A stretch of DNA of 64,000 nt from Oncomelania hupensis. Lineage: Eukaryota; Mollusca; Gastropoda; Littorinimorpha; Pomatiopsidae. The stretch spans positions 2,246,343 through 2,310,342 of the forward strand of contig CM072520.1 of the NCBI GenBank assembly GCA_036898135.1, read 5' to 3'. Within the stretch, counting starts at the first letter, position 1. Every line of letters begins with the position of its first letter. Positions 1-10,437 of the stretch are shown piece by piece. The notes beneath the pieces were generated by a model, which saw only the letters and a program-made list of their open reading frames with translations, made no database searches and was not told the origin of the DNA. Made by a program: the position numbers and the translations under genes.

Positions 1-585
1 AGTGCAGACAAAGGCATGATTTACTTTAGTTTACTGTTTAGTGATAATTCATAGTTTTTTGACTCGCGCATCGGGAAAGCTTGAAAAAGCTTTTGTAAGG
101 ACCCATTTTCAACTCAATTAGCAGTTGTGAATGTTGATATGAATTATGATGTTTTACACTTACAAACCAGAATGGATCAAATCGGTAAAGGAAAACCGAC
201 ATTACGACAACGGACAAGTCAGATGGGTCTTCTTCGACATGTGGATGGTATCTCTCAACTTCCTTATCACTTCCTTCAAAACTGACTTACAAAAAAGTAT
301 TATATACCATTGGATTCCTAATTTTTGCTCTTTCCAATGATCAATTTCCCTCTTTCCAAACAAAAGTCTATGAACGTCCCAATCAGCCAATGTCCTTGAC
401 TTTCACTTCCAGTTTCACTGTTTCGATCAGTCAGTGTAAATAAGCTCTTTGGTAAGACTGAGACCGCACAACACAATAGCTTTCAATTTATCACAACCCA
501 AATCAATACCGCCAAACACGCTTTTCAGAATAAAATGACGAAATGGATAAACAGGATTGTAGAATGCAGTAGTACTGCATGTGTA
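1..585. other. No gene seen; left flank of a DNA transposon
   Basis: I see only short, low-complexity open frames here and no recognisable peptide. The stretch ends at the inverted terminal block that opens the element at 586. Confidence 0.5.
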
Positions 586-739
586 ATTCTCGAGGTCGGC
601 GTGTCGTCACAAGTCACGTGACAAACTTGACAACACTAGCCGCCATGATGGCTTGGGGGAAAGCTTTGACGGAAGTCGGTGTAAGATATTGAAGAGCAAT
701 TAGGTTTCGCCTAAGTTTAGTCAGCAATTTTCCACTACC

Positions 740-949
740 ATGTCGTTTACATATTTAGAGGAGCTTTCATCAGAAGCAAGAGAGCGGTATTTGATCAAAA
801 TGCAGCTTACAGGATTGGATACCCGACCGTATAAACTTCCAGCAGACGCATGGGTGAATGATCCCAAGCAGTGGCCTTCGATCGAGTACACTGACGTGTA
901 CAACTTAATACATGTAGTAAATAAAATAAAGATCAAGACGAGAAAGTGA
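740..949 (+). pseudogene. N-terminal exon of a SWIM/YqaJ-recombinase-like protein, truncated
   Basis: The frame begins at an ATG 154 bp inside the left transposon end and runs 69 codons. The first 50 or so residues (a YLEEL..EARERY start, then a DTRPYKLP motif and a W..IEY..VYN motif) match the start I know from invertebrate proteins that carry a SWIM zinc finger and a YqaJ-like nuclease domain. Those proteins are usually several hundred residues and here the match stops after the VYN motif, so the zinc finger and nuclease are missing. A possible splice donor (aaag/gtaact) follows the stop. If intact, the protein would be a nucleic-acid-processing enzyme of an element. This copy is almost certainly a deletion derivative. 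Confidence 0.5.
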
Positions 950-2639
950 AAGGTAACTCAATAACTGACACTGCAACAGGCAAAAACTTGTTTGAATGAT
1001 TTTATTTTTAGTCCTTAGTTATATTAGTATTTTTGAAAGTTGTATTAGGCTTACTGAGGTGAAGCCTATAGTAATGAATCTGTTAGGCCTATTTAATAAA
1101 ATTTTGTTTATGTAAATTTGATTTAAAGAAGACAATGTTTTATTTTTTTTTTAAATATTATCTATCACTATAATGAATGATGTAGTAAATTGCTCTTTAG
1201 TTTAGAGTATAAACAGTAGTTCATAAGCACACCCACAATAAAGGCACACACACACACACTCATACACCTTCCATGTACATGTATTCATATGATATTTACA
1301 CATTCACATGAAACAAATGATTAGACTCCTACACATATACATCCTATTATTCATGCACAAATCACATGCATTTTTACTTGAATTACTGCACACTGATATG
1401 ATAAGTGATATAAACTTTGATGTAGGTTTTTGTGGTATTGATAACCACATGTAAGAATTCTTGAAAATGTACTAAGGACTGTAAGTGTGATTATAATTTT
1501 GTTGTTGTTGTTGTTGTGTGTTGCAACTTTTAATAGTTTAAGATAATACTGCTGATTTTATTTTAATGATGTACACTTGGACTAAGACAAGAGTTGTTTC
1601 CATTTTTTCCAGGCATGCTAGTCTTTGCCTTTAGTTCATTGACTGGCAATCACCTGTTATAGCCCCCACAATTTTAAACTTAGATGACAAAAGCTCAGTT
1701 AATTTACTTTTATTTGTAGAAAGAACTTCATTTTCTTGTTGGCGGTAAATAATATGATATGAAATGCTGCTTTTTCAATATAAATAGTTCAGTTTAAAGG
1801 AAGGGGGGAGGGGGAGCGTAGACCACTTTTTTTGGTCGTTTTAGCAGCTTATTTGTATATTAAAATAAAGAACACTATACCTTATAACATTTCAGAGCAT
1901 TATTACTCGTAAGACAAAACATTGAACAAAAAAGGCTGTGTAAAAATCAGACATTCAAAATTCCGGAAATGAAAGATTAACGAGTTAGTTACCTTTACGA
2001 TTTGGATGGTGACTTTAAGTTGGAAACTAAAAAAAAAAAAAAAAAAAAAACCCGCTATTTATAGCCTACATTTCTGGCTTCCTTATGTTCGTATCACGTT
2101 GTACTTACATTTATAGCCAGCGGATCAGATAATCAGCATTTTAGTTTCTCTTTTAATTCATTAGATGCCATATCATCTTTTAGATACTCTGATCTCTCTA
2201 CATTTCTCACTGCCGCATGTTTTGATCAAAACATTCAACAAAGTATATTACAGCATGACTAAAAGTACAATTTCTGAGTCATTAATTTAACAAACATTTA
2301 TTTGGTTGACAAGAATAATACTTTATAAATAAAGCAAGAAGGGAGTAGCAGGCTACTACTTTTTTCTCCATACTCAGAGAAACTAGCCTACCTTAAAATT
2401 AAAATTATCATATTTTTTACAAAGGGATTTAATTCAACTTCAAATATGTTGTGAAACCTTACAGCTTTACTTTAATGATATCTAAAGTAATTCATATAGG
2501 TAATAATAATACCAGTAAAATTTATTTAATGACTGTGGGTGACAGACAAGTTTTGTTGTCATATAATGTAAAAGAAAGAGAAAGACTTCAGTATTACTTT
2601 TGACACTATATTACTAAGCTAGGTTTTTATATCCATATT
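950..2639. other. Non-coding transposon interior
   Basis: AT-rich DNA without a supported gene. It contains a short CA run near 1247, a GTT run near 1500, a G-rich patch near 1803 and a poly(A) run near 2030. Poly(A) signals (AATAAA) occur but no transcript can be assigned. Confidence 0.4.
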
Positions 2640-3080
2640 AGTGTCCAAAGCTATTAAAGCAAATAATTTGCTTGGTATTATTAAACGAAGTTTTCTATAA
2701 GTATATATTATTATATTGATTTACCAAGTCAATCTTTTACATTTTTATAATTTATATTTGATTTAATTTAATTTATATTTAATTTATATTTTTATAATTT
2801 ATGTTTGGTTAGACCCCATTTTGAATATGGCAACATTATTTGGTACCCTTTGTTTAAAAGACAGTCTGCAGCAACTGAGCACGTACAAAAAAGAGCACAC
2901 ACAAAAAAAAAGTGTTGCCCATCATCGTCCCCTGTACGCTTATGTGTCCGGGGACGTTAATCTATTAAACTAAACTAAACTAGTGTTGCCCAAAATTCAA
3001 AATTTATCCTACGAGAAAAGATTGAAATATTAGTCTATTAGATAATTTACCAAGTGTGAAGTCAGAATAGCCCTGCTATA
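2640..3080 (+). pseudogene. Degenerate LINE reverse transcriptase, thumb region
   Basis: Read with frameshifts, the plus strand gives the pieces ANNLLGIIKRSF, then LVRPHFEYGNIIW, then LSYEKRLK. This is the order found just after the polymerase core in CR1/jockey-like non-LTR retrotransposons. Several stops and frame changes show it is dead. The fragment sits inside the 586-3545 transposon and is itself interrupted by a 61-bp retro-insertion at 2921-2981. Confidence 0.6.
2911..2991 (+). mobile_element. 61-bp LINE 3'-end insertion with 10-bp target duplication
   Basis: AGTGTTGCCC occurs at 2911-2920 and again at 2982-2991. Between them are 61 bp that contain a stem-loop (CGTCCCC pairing with GGGGACG) and end in an AAACT repeat. 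Removing the insert and one duplicate restores the LINE peptide on either side. This is the signature of target-primed reverse transcription of a severely 5'-truncated LINE or SINE. Confidence 0.75.
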
Positions 3081-3193
3081 GCCTAGTATCAAAGGTAATT
3101 TACCTAAGTCTTTCTCTTGTTCACAACATACTTGACCGTCACCCACTGTGATTAAATAATCTTTACCTGTGAATTTTTACGATTTATTTCTTT

Positions 3194-3451
3194 TTATAAT
3201 TTCAACGGGTGGAATACTAGCCTACAACTCGTGCCTGTAATGAAATGCAGTGAGCAGACGTAAACGTCAGAATATTTCGGCGACCACAACTTGTCTCTGT
3301 TGACTGTTCCATCCAACTGAACTAGCGCTCTTCCGATAGCAAGAAGCCATTTTTTGCGTCTCATCTTTTCAATGGGCATCATAAAAAACTTCCGGTCCGG
3401 ATTCTTATAAATATTGGCTATACAGCCTTGTACGCAACAATTTTTCGGCAT
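3194..3451 (-). pseudogene. THAP zinc-finger exon of a transposon protein
   Basis: From an ATG at 3451 the minus strand encodes MPKNCC..GC, an aromatic-rich core with KKWLLAIGR, and VCSLHF. This is the THAP C2CH pattern: two cysteines near the N-terminus, a conserved Trp, then C-x2-H about 55 residues later. THAP fingers bind DNA and form the N-terminus of P-element-type and other transposases and of many host regulators. The ORF starts about 80 bp from the right transposon end and faces the SWIM/YqaJ-like ORF at the other end. The frame ends soon after the finger, so the rest of the protein is missing or lies in a lost exon. The open frame extends upstream without an ATG. Confidence 0.7.
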
Positions 3452-3545
3452 CTTCTCTGTATTGAAAGTAGGGGCTTTTTCCCCCAAGCCACTGTTGCTA
3501 TGCTAAAGTCACGTGATTATGACCCGGATGTCCGACCTCGAGAAT

Positions 3546-4140
3546 ACAATACATTATACTGTACTGCATACTGTACAAATTTATGTATTCTAAATAATGT
3601 ATGTAAAATACTGTACACTCAAATTAATGAAAAACAGCTCCTGTATTCCTGGCCAAACATCAGTCTAACTTGTGTCAATGTTTTCCTCAAGCTTTCCGCT
3701 ATTGCTGAAGTTAATTTTTGGTTTGTTGCTTGAAGATAGTCTCACAACATGAGAACATAAGTAGTGTGTAAGTCTTGTTACTGTTGCCGACTATCAACAA
3801 TTTACCCCGACACCTCAATTAGGTGTGAATGTGATGTCAGTCTGACCAAAAGAGTAACTTCAGAAATGTGCTGTAAATTGACAAAGTAAATGTGTTCTTT
3901 GCCATGGCATGGTATTGTATCATTGGTATAGATCTATAAAAAAAAAAAAAGATGACGGTCGAGAGTTCAAATACTCTCTGGTTCTTTTCAGTACAAAATG
4001 GTATAATGCTATAAAATGCTTAAAATGATATTACTGATGCATTTTAAATATTTTGGAGTTTCCTATTCTTTTTTATGCTCATTTAGTATTTTCTTAGAAA
4101 AAAATAAAATGAGAAAGATAAAATACATAAAAGGAGCCAA
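3546..4140. other. No gene seen
   Basis: AT-rich intergenic DNA. At 3950-3995 a stretch with GAGTTCAAATACTC resembles a tRNA T-arm (box B) after a poly(A) run, possibly a SINE scrap, but no matching box A was found. Confidence 0.3.
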
Positions 4141-4252
4141 GAAAAAAAAAAGAACCCTGAGCAGATTTGAACCACTTTCCTTACATAACACCACATCTTG
4201 CAAAATCCACTCTCCAAAGCACTTAACCACTGGACCAGTACGGATAATCACT
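4141..4252 (-). mobile_element. tRNA-derived SINE
   Basis: On the minus strand a box A-like TGGTCCAGTGGTTAAG is followed about 60 bp later by a box B-like GGTTCAAATC, then by an oligo(T) run (oligo(A) on the plus strand). This is the internal RNA polymerase III promoter layout of a tRNA-derived SINE. The anticodon arm is not clean enough to name the parent tRNA. Confidence 0.55.
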
Positions 4253-4599
4253 GTTTAATCTCAAGTTACAGGGGATCTTCAAGAGAAAACAGGAAGTTAC
4301 TAACAGCAACACAGCGATCATAACTTAAATTGCTATCCTACAACTTCAAACGCGGAGATTACCAAATTAAAATTGCCCTCCCCAACCCCTCCACCCTCAA
4401 TATTTATAAAACTTTTAAAGACGCAGGATATGATGTGTTGCTTACTGACTACTGTCTGAAAAAAACAACACTATTGCTCACATTAACCAGTCAACCATAT
4501 TTGGGGAAAAATAAATGAATAAATGAATGAAAATTTAAGAACTCATAAAAAAGCATGATCACAACGCTGGGTTTAATAGAAATAAGTAAATAAATAACA

Positions 4600-4641
<42 letters not shown>
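4600..4641. repeat. (AAT)n microsatellite
   Basis: An uninterrupted trinucleotide run immediately upstream of a short LINE insertion. Confidence 0.9.
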
Positions 4642-4642
<1 letters not shown>

Positions 4643-4649
4643 CCCTGTG

Positions 4650-4760
4650 AATAGAATCTGAGGACAGAGAAAGATGGAGTATGCTGGTTAAACTATCATC
4701 TGTGGTGCCCCTACGACCTCCGAGTTACGGGACAGGATATGATAGGAATAGAATCTGAGG
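4650..4760 (+). mobile_element. 83-bp LINE 3'-end insertion with 14-bp target duplication
   Basis: AATAGAATCTGAGG is present at 4650-4663 and 4747-4760. The 83 bp between are the extreme 3' end of the same LINE family seen at 8066-8586 and 30623-31050 (segment around GGGACAGGATA). Only about two units of the terminal GGATA repeat remain. It is a very short 5'-truncated retro-insertion in the plus orientation. Confidence 0.8.
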
Positions 4761-4990
4761 CTATTCGTAGGGAGCCCCATGAACAGTCTCTGTCTTTCTA
4801 AATTGTGCAATGTGTCAGTCACCATTTTGGGCTCATGGCACAAAAAATAAAAGAGAGCAGACAAAACTGAAACTTGTGAGTCTTCAAATTGCAAATGAAG
4901 AATTGTAAAACCTCTTGTTTGCTTCAAAATTGCAAGTGAAAGACATTAATTTGAAAAGAGTTGTGTTTTGAACTTTTGTTTTGCTTTCAG

Positions 4991-5077
4991 GACAGCAATT
5001 ATACAAGCCATTTGATTATTACAGACGAAATAGAATGGTGCAGGTGGCTTTGGAAAAACAAAGAAATTCAATGGCAG
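4991..5077 (+). CDS. Possible internal exon, 29 codons, unknown protein
   Basis: A pyrimidine-rich tract ending in cag precedes the exon and gtaaga follows. The 87 bp are open in phase 0 and encode a Trp-rich acidic peptide (EWCRWLW). No family recognised. It does not join in phase with the PDZ-like exon at 5594, so it may belong to another gene or to a decayed one. Confidence 0.3.
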
Positions 5078-5593
5078 GTAAGACATGTTGCATTTCCACA
5101 TCACAATTTACACAATTTATTTGTTGCCATACCCTTGTCTTTTAATCTGAGTCTTCTGCTTTCTCCATGAATTGCAGCACACCAGTTTATCATTACGCTA
5201 CTCTGAGAGTGTTTTGTGTACTATTCTAGTAGAAATTCTGATCGGCAAGTAAAACTTTAACTTTAGTAGTGATTAGGTTGGGTTTGGTGTAGGCAAAAAA
5301 ACTGTTGATCAGGAAATCAATAGGTAATTTCCAATAATATCTGACCGTCAGAAAATCGTCATTGCTTTGCGGCCAATAGTTAAATTTAAAAAAAAATTAA
5401 GTTTGCGAAAGTGAACATAAATGCAATGCACTGATCTGATCTTTACCCTCCCTCCCTTTCCCTCAACCACCCCTTCTCCCCAATCCCCACCCCACACACA
5501 CACCTTTTTTTTAATATTTTTTTTTTAGAAAGAAGTGATTATGTGTGAGCGAGGGCGATTAACACAACTTGTTTCTCTCTGTGTGTCTGACAG

Positions 5594-5951
5594 AAACTCC
5601 AGACACCACTGTCCTCCCCAACACCAACGACAACAGCAGCCTTGCAGAGGGCAGATTCTCCTTGAGCAAAAACAACACCTTCAACCTTTGGATGGACAAA
5701 GACAAGCCGGGTCAGTACACTGGCAGCGTCAATCGGGATTCACCGGCCGCTATAGGTGGGCTGAAAGTGAACAACAGTTTGATCAAGGTGAACCGAGAGA
5801 ACATCGCATCGCAGGCACACTCAGTGTTGATCGGGAAAAGCAAGGCGGGCGGTTAAAGGATGGAGATACCGGACCTCGACAGGGCGATGGATGACAGGAG
5901 TCCCAGAAGGACCCTCCACACACTGCTAGATCAAGTCATCCAGAGGGGAAG
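5594..5951 (+). pseudogene. PDZ-domain exon, NHERF-like, truncated
   Basis: After an acceptor (ctgacag) the frame reads FNLWMDKDKPGQY, then SVNRDSPA, then GL, then VNRENI. This matches the FNL...KPGQ...V..DSPA..GL...I.VN layout of PDZ domains of the NHERF (EBP50) type, which bind C-terminal peptides of membrane proteins and link them to ERM proteins. The glycines before the carboxylate-binding loop are replaced (NNTFNL instead of GYGFNL). The frame stops at about 5856, before the last strand. A second frame stays open to a good donor at 5952 (gtgagt). A complete NHERF-like protein would have two PDZ domains and an ERM-binding tail, neither of which is visible nearby. Likely a displaced or decayed exon. 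Confidence 0.55.
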
Positions 5952-7230
5952 GTGAGTGTTGAGTACAGGGAAGGAGAAATGGAGGGATGGCTAATCAAGG
6001 GGTTGATCATTGTGTCAGTACACTGACTACTGTTGCTCAAATGTAAAGCCTGTGCTGAAACTTAGGTCTTATGTGTGTCAAACTCAAAGCAGCATCACCC
6101 TGACTTGATCCTTAGCGACTGTCTTGTCATACATCTTTAACAAATAAATCTTATTAAAGCAAAATGTGATTCAGTCACTATCAGTTTTGGTCTGGTGCGG
6201 ACATGATAACAAGAAGACTGAAAAGGCTGTGACGCATTGGCATTCATGAAATGCTCGGGGCGAGACTGTTTTACGTCCCAAAACACTGTTAGTGCCATAT
6301 CTGATTTTTAAAAATGGTAACAAGTAATGGTAAATCTGTTTAATATTTGTTTACGTGGTCAGGTTTTATATTGTTTTCAGCGCATCCACTTCCAGGAAAT
6401 CTAATCGGCGCATTTGATTATCTTGAGGCATTAGAATGGATAGTGGTCTTATTGGATCTGTTCAGTCGAAGGTAAACGGTCTGAATAACCAGGGTTTAAG
6501 TTTTTTTTCTTTTTGGCCTGGCCCCAGCAACACAAAAGCTGTGGCAGCAAAAAGTTATTACTATTGTGCATTCAATCGCACATCATGTCATAATCTTCTG
6601 ACTCCCCCTTTCAATATTTGCAGGCCTACAGTACTGTAGTCTTTAGAGCAAAAATAGCCAAGTGTTGAATAATGCTAGTGTGCACTTTTTTTTATTACTA
6701 ATACTAACCTGAAACCATAGAATACATGCTGTCCATGACTGTTACAATCTGATACAAAATCTAGTTTGTAACCGCTCACAACCACTTGAGGAACCAAAAT
6801 AAAGTGGAGTTAAGGAAAGCAGTGCCGTGTCAGTAAACAATCTTTTTATGAATCTTGAAAGTTTGGCATTTTATTTTATTTATTTGTGTGTGCATGTTTG
6901 AATGAACTGGGCTGAAATGTTTTGGTGACCGAAATATCCGCCACCCCTTTGTAGAATCCGGCCAACATTATATACATTGTAACGTTACTATGGAATTTTA
7001 ACTCGGGTGTCAGCAATCATTTCGGCAAGTTGTAGTCATGACTGTAAACCCAACAAGTATATGTGGCATACTTGGCTAAATTTTTAGTTAGGGTTTGTCC
7101 CATTTATTATGGCTTTTTTGTTGTTGGGGAGAGGAGGGGTGGCAAGCAGCTGGCCCAGATAAAGATATTGTTGACAAAGTTCATAAAACTAATGTTTTTG
7201 TTGTTGTTGTTTTTTTTAAATGTGTTTCAG
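5952..7230. other. No gene seen (intron or intergenic)
   Basis: Unique AT-rich DNA between two candidate exons. A polypyrimidine tract near 7200 leads into the acceptor at 7231. Confidence 0.35.
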
Positions 7231-7424
7231 AAAATCTGCCAACTGAAGAAAGACCCAACAATCTGCTGACTGGAAAGAAGCCAGACATTCTGCAGAAAGG
7301 AAAGAAACCAAAGCGACCATGTCTCTATTGTGGAGAAATGCAGTCACGACTTCCAAGGCATGTCAAAAGAAAGCACAGTGATGAAGATGCCGTGTTTGCA
7401 GCTTATACACTTCCCAAAACATAA
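7231..7424 (+). CDS. Terminal exon with a single C2H2-type finger
   Basis: A strong acceptor (tgtgtttcag) opens a frame with a basic linker, then CLYCGEMQSRLPRHVKRKH: Cys-x2-Cys, then two His four residues apart. The sequence after the finger (SDEDAVFAAYTLPK) is the usual continuation in a family of invertebrate and fish mobile-element-associated proteins, where it runs on into a helical region. Here a stop follows at 7422-7424 and AATAAA lies a few bases later, so the protein either ends here or has been cut short. The role is presumably DNA or RNA binding. Compare the decayed relative at 42356-42545. Confidence 0.5.
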
Positions 7425-7445
7425 AAATAAAGCAAACCTGAACTT

Positions 7446-7664
7446 TTGATTGCTGACAAGTTTCGGCACAGTGCCTCGACACTGTTCTCCCTTCAAGACT
7501 TGGACTCAGCGACCCGAGAGGCATTGTACCGGCATATGGGACGCTCTGAGTTGATCAATAAGACTGTCTATCAGTGTCCCTTAGCCATAAGTGAACTCAC
7601 CTCTGTGGAAGGATTCCTTCAAGGTCTGGATTCAAACATGGCAAGACAAATGTCACTGAATTGA
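7446..7664 (+). pseudogene. Continuation of the zinc-finger protein family, no clear start
   Basis: A 72-codon frame just beyond the stop of the finger exon, in another frame. It encodes a compact peptide (DKFRHSASTLFSLQDLDS.., then FLQGLDSNM) that looks like real protein rather than chance. The frame change and the lack of an acceptor suggest the two ORFs were once one exon. Function unknown. Confidence 0.35.
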
Positions 7665-8064
7665 TTTCAGGTTCTGCATATAACGATGTCAATATTTAGT
7701 GAACAAAAACGTGAATTCAAGAACACTTTTCCGTTACCTCATAATAATTTGTGCATAAACTCCAATTTTTATTAGTGAAGAGTAGTTTTTAAAAGATAAG
7801 TTTGTTTGAATCGTCTTCATGTTCCACATATAATTGTGGTGACACCAAGATCTGTCTCACTGTTGGACCATTACAGTTTGTCACATTAATCAGTTTAATA
7901 ATGTAATCAGATTGCCATACAAATGCAAGATGTGTACAGTTTCATATTTATTTTGGAGATAAAAGGTATATAGAGTGGCTTGTGGATTTCAGTTTTGAAG
8001 TTTATGAGATGAAAATAAATTTCGATGATTAAAAAAGCAGAACCAAAAGTTCACCTTATTCCTA
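7648..8064 (+). repeat. Dispersed repeat, long copy (paralogue at 9422-9592)
   Basis: The segments 7648-7725 and 7988-8064 are nearly identical to consecutive parts of 9422-9592. The second copy lacks about 260 bp in the middle. The long copy is followed by the LINE insertion at 8066. Confidence 0.75.
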
Positions 8065-8599
8065 TCCTATCCTATCCTATCTTGTCCCGTAACTCGGAGA
8101 TTGTAGGGGCACCACAGATGATCGTTTAACCAGCATACTCCATCTTTCTCTGTCCTCAGCAACCCTGATGGCGTCGCTCAGTGTCAAACCAGTCCATTCT
8201 CGAATGTTGTCATCCCACCTCTTTTTCAGTCTCCCTCTTCTTCTACCTCCTTGAACTGTGCCTTGCAGAATGGTCTTTGCAAGGCCTGATGATCTGGTCA
8301 GGCCATACCATCGGAGTTTCCGTTTCTTCACCACTGTGAGCAGGTCATCGTGTTGTCCAATGGCTTGTGTGATGGTCGGTCGGACTTCGTCATTGGTGAT
8401 GTGTTGGGTATAGGAAATGCTCAGAAGTCTTCTGTAGCACCTCAGCTCCATGCTTTGTATTCTTCGTTATAGATCTGCTGTGAGGGGCCATGCTTCGCAA
8501 GCATATAGGAAGATGGAGATGACAAGGGAGCGCAGCAGTCTAACTTTGGAATGTAGACTGATGGTCCTGTCTTTCCAAATTCTTAAACCTTATTCCTAT
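8053..8599 (-). mobile_element. 5'-truncated LINE with 13-bp target duplication
   Basis: ACCTTATTCCTAT flanks the insertion at 8053-8065 and 8587-8599, and the paralogous repeat at about 9570-9590 shows the empty site. The minus strand encodes the C-terminus of an endonuclease/reverse-transcriptase LINE: a SLVISIFLYACEAW segment, MELRCYRRLL, KRKLRWYG, and GRRRGRLKKRWDDNIREW. One in-frame stop separates the first part from the second, so it cannot make protein. The 3' end carries the TATCC-type terminal repeat. Four relatives lie in this window (4664, 8066, 29672, 30623). Confidence 0.85.
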
Positions 8600-8604
8600 T
8601 GCGA

Positions 8605-8845
8605 TAAAATTACCCGAAGTCACTTCAGTTACATGGTAATCCTTAGGGCGACCAGCAAAATTATGTATATCTTTACAATATAAAATTAAAGAATGCATAC
8701 TGCATTATATTACAGCATTTAATGTCCAGATTATGTTAAGCATTCAGTTGAATCTGGACATGTGTTATATGCAGATTTATGTGAGGTCACCCTAAGGCAT
8801 CATTCCACTGCGGTCACCCTAACATTGAATTTGTACATAGTTTTT
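8605..8845. mobile_element. MITE-like repeat, copy 1
   Basis: About 235 bp that recur almost unchanged at 16340-16572. Both copies hold an imperfect inverted pair, CCTTAGGGCGACC near the left and GGTCACCCTAAGG near the right. No coding capacity. Copy 2 is preceded by extra GGTCACCC-type sub-repeats. Confidence 0.6.
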
Positions 8846-9421
8846 GCAAGTCTGAAGTTTTCAATTGATACACTCTCCAACCCATTGTCGCCTTTATGTC
8901 CTGTGAAAGGGATTGATGTACAGTTTTTTGTTGTTGTCGACAATTTATGCCCATTTCTATTCAAACTTTCGGACACCCGATTCAGTCCAGTATCTATAGC
9001 CATTGTCCTGTAACCTATTTTGTCAAGCAGCACAATGTCGTCCTTTTAAAAAAATGTCTAGTTCATTTCTGAGATTCAGACATATGTCCTAAAAATTACC
9101 TCGTGACCAGGACATGACCTGTACCACCTTACCTCTGAGGGATGTAAGCGCATACATTATATACATGTATGTGTTGAGTCTATATCATGGCTACTAGATG
9201 AGTAACATGTGGTAGTAAACTAATATTTGCGCACTTTCGCTATAAATATAATTATGCATGATGTTTTACGCTTAACAAAATAAGATACACCATTATATGC
9301 AGAACTTGATCAAATGTTGTTTTGTTCTTGCCGAAGTCTGGTGGATCAAAAAAGAAAATTCCAAGACCCGTGCTGACACAAATTCTAAATAAAAATATTG
9401 ACTCACCAGAAAATGGATAAA
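8846..9421. other. No gene seen
   Basis: AT-rich intergenic sequence. Open frames on both strands around 8800-9030 lie partly in the MITE and show no protein character. Confidence 0.4.
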
Positions 9422-9592
9422 CTGTGTCACTGAATTGATTTCAGATTCTGCATATACCAGTGTCAATATTTAGTGAACAAAAACGTGAATGTCTGTTTTG
9501 AAGTTTATGAAATAAAAATGAATTTCGACGATTAAAAAAGCAGACATGATATATGCAGAACCAAACGTTCACCTTATTCCTATTGTGATAGA
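9422..9592 (+). repeat. Dispersed repeat, short copy
   Basis: A deletion version of 7648-8064. It preserves the uninterrupted sequence at the point where the LINE entered copy 1, so it serves as the empty-site reference. Confidence 0.75.
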
Positions 9593-10437
9593 ATACAAAT
9601 GAACTTTCAGAAGTGGATATATATATTTTTTGGTTTTCATTGCATATAGATTATACGAGATATGTCTCTTTAAACCTCCTTTGTGTCAAAAGAAAAATTG
9701 ACTAAGCTTGTGTACATGACCAGCATTGGAAAATATGAAAATGTGTAAGCTGTGTAATATAATACGGTAAAGAGTGAAATCTGTATACAAGTTAACTGCA
9801 CAGAGTACCCATGATCTAGACTCGCACATCAAAATATAAAATCTGTACTTAAGGCGACCGTTGGGTACCCTAAAAGGGATTATCACTGTATTTAGTACTT
9901 TGGGTGAACACATGTTTTATGTCATGTTATGTTCCCTCTCTCTCACCTGTCTGTCCCAACCTCTATAAGAAAAAGGCAGTGACAGTAGTTTGTATGTATG
10001 TCTCAATTACTGGTAAATGGGAGGTAATTTTTACTTTTCAATACTTGTACATTAAATTAAGTATTCAGTTAACATTCCAAGAAACTTTTTATTTATTCAT
10101 TTGTTGTTGTTTTAATTTTTAGTACAGTGCTTAAAGTTTAATTTACAAGATTACCAAATTCCAAGGTTAATTTGTGGCTACAAATTTGTACAAAGTGTTT
10201 AAGAAGCATTTCTGTCTTTGTTTTGCCATCTAAAAACAGACATGATAAATTTAGTGGCATGATGAAAATGATTTAAAAAGCAAGTCATCGTTAATTTAAA
10301 AAAAAAATCATTTGCCTTAATATGGTGTTTTATTTGAACAATTGTGAATGTGATAGGTGTTATTTTATACGCGCAAATCAAGTGGTTATACAGACTCCTC
10401 TAATTTTGTGCCTATAACCTAATAGGGGCTTGCCATA
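9593..10437. other. No gene seen
   Basis: AT-rich intergenic DNA without recognisable repeats or exons. Confidence 0.4.

Larger units (their letters stand above)
586..3545. mobile_element. DNA transposon remnant with THAP and SWIM/YqaJ-type genes at opposite ends
   Basis: The ends are imperfect inverted repeats. ATTCTCGAGGTCGG at 586-599 is matched by its reverse complement at 3532-3545. Two inner blocks, TCACGTGAC and GGCTTGGGGGAAA, follow in the same order on both sides, giving about 75 bp of patchy terminal repeat. Two coding starts face inward: a plus-strand ORF at 740 and a minus-strand THAP finger at 3451. Neither is full length and the middle is non-coding with a LINE scrap, so this looks like an internally deleted copy of a larger two-gene element. 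I could not define a target-site duplication. The family assignment is inference. Confidence 0.6.

Noticed and set aside
570..3570. TACTGCAT on both sides as a target duplication for the 586-3545 transposon
   Set aside because: The copies are 8 and about 13 bp or more from the terminal repeats, not adjacent to them.
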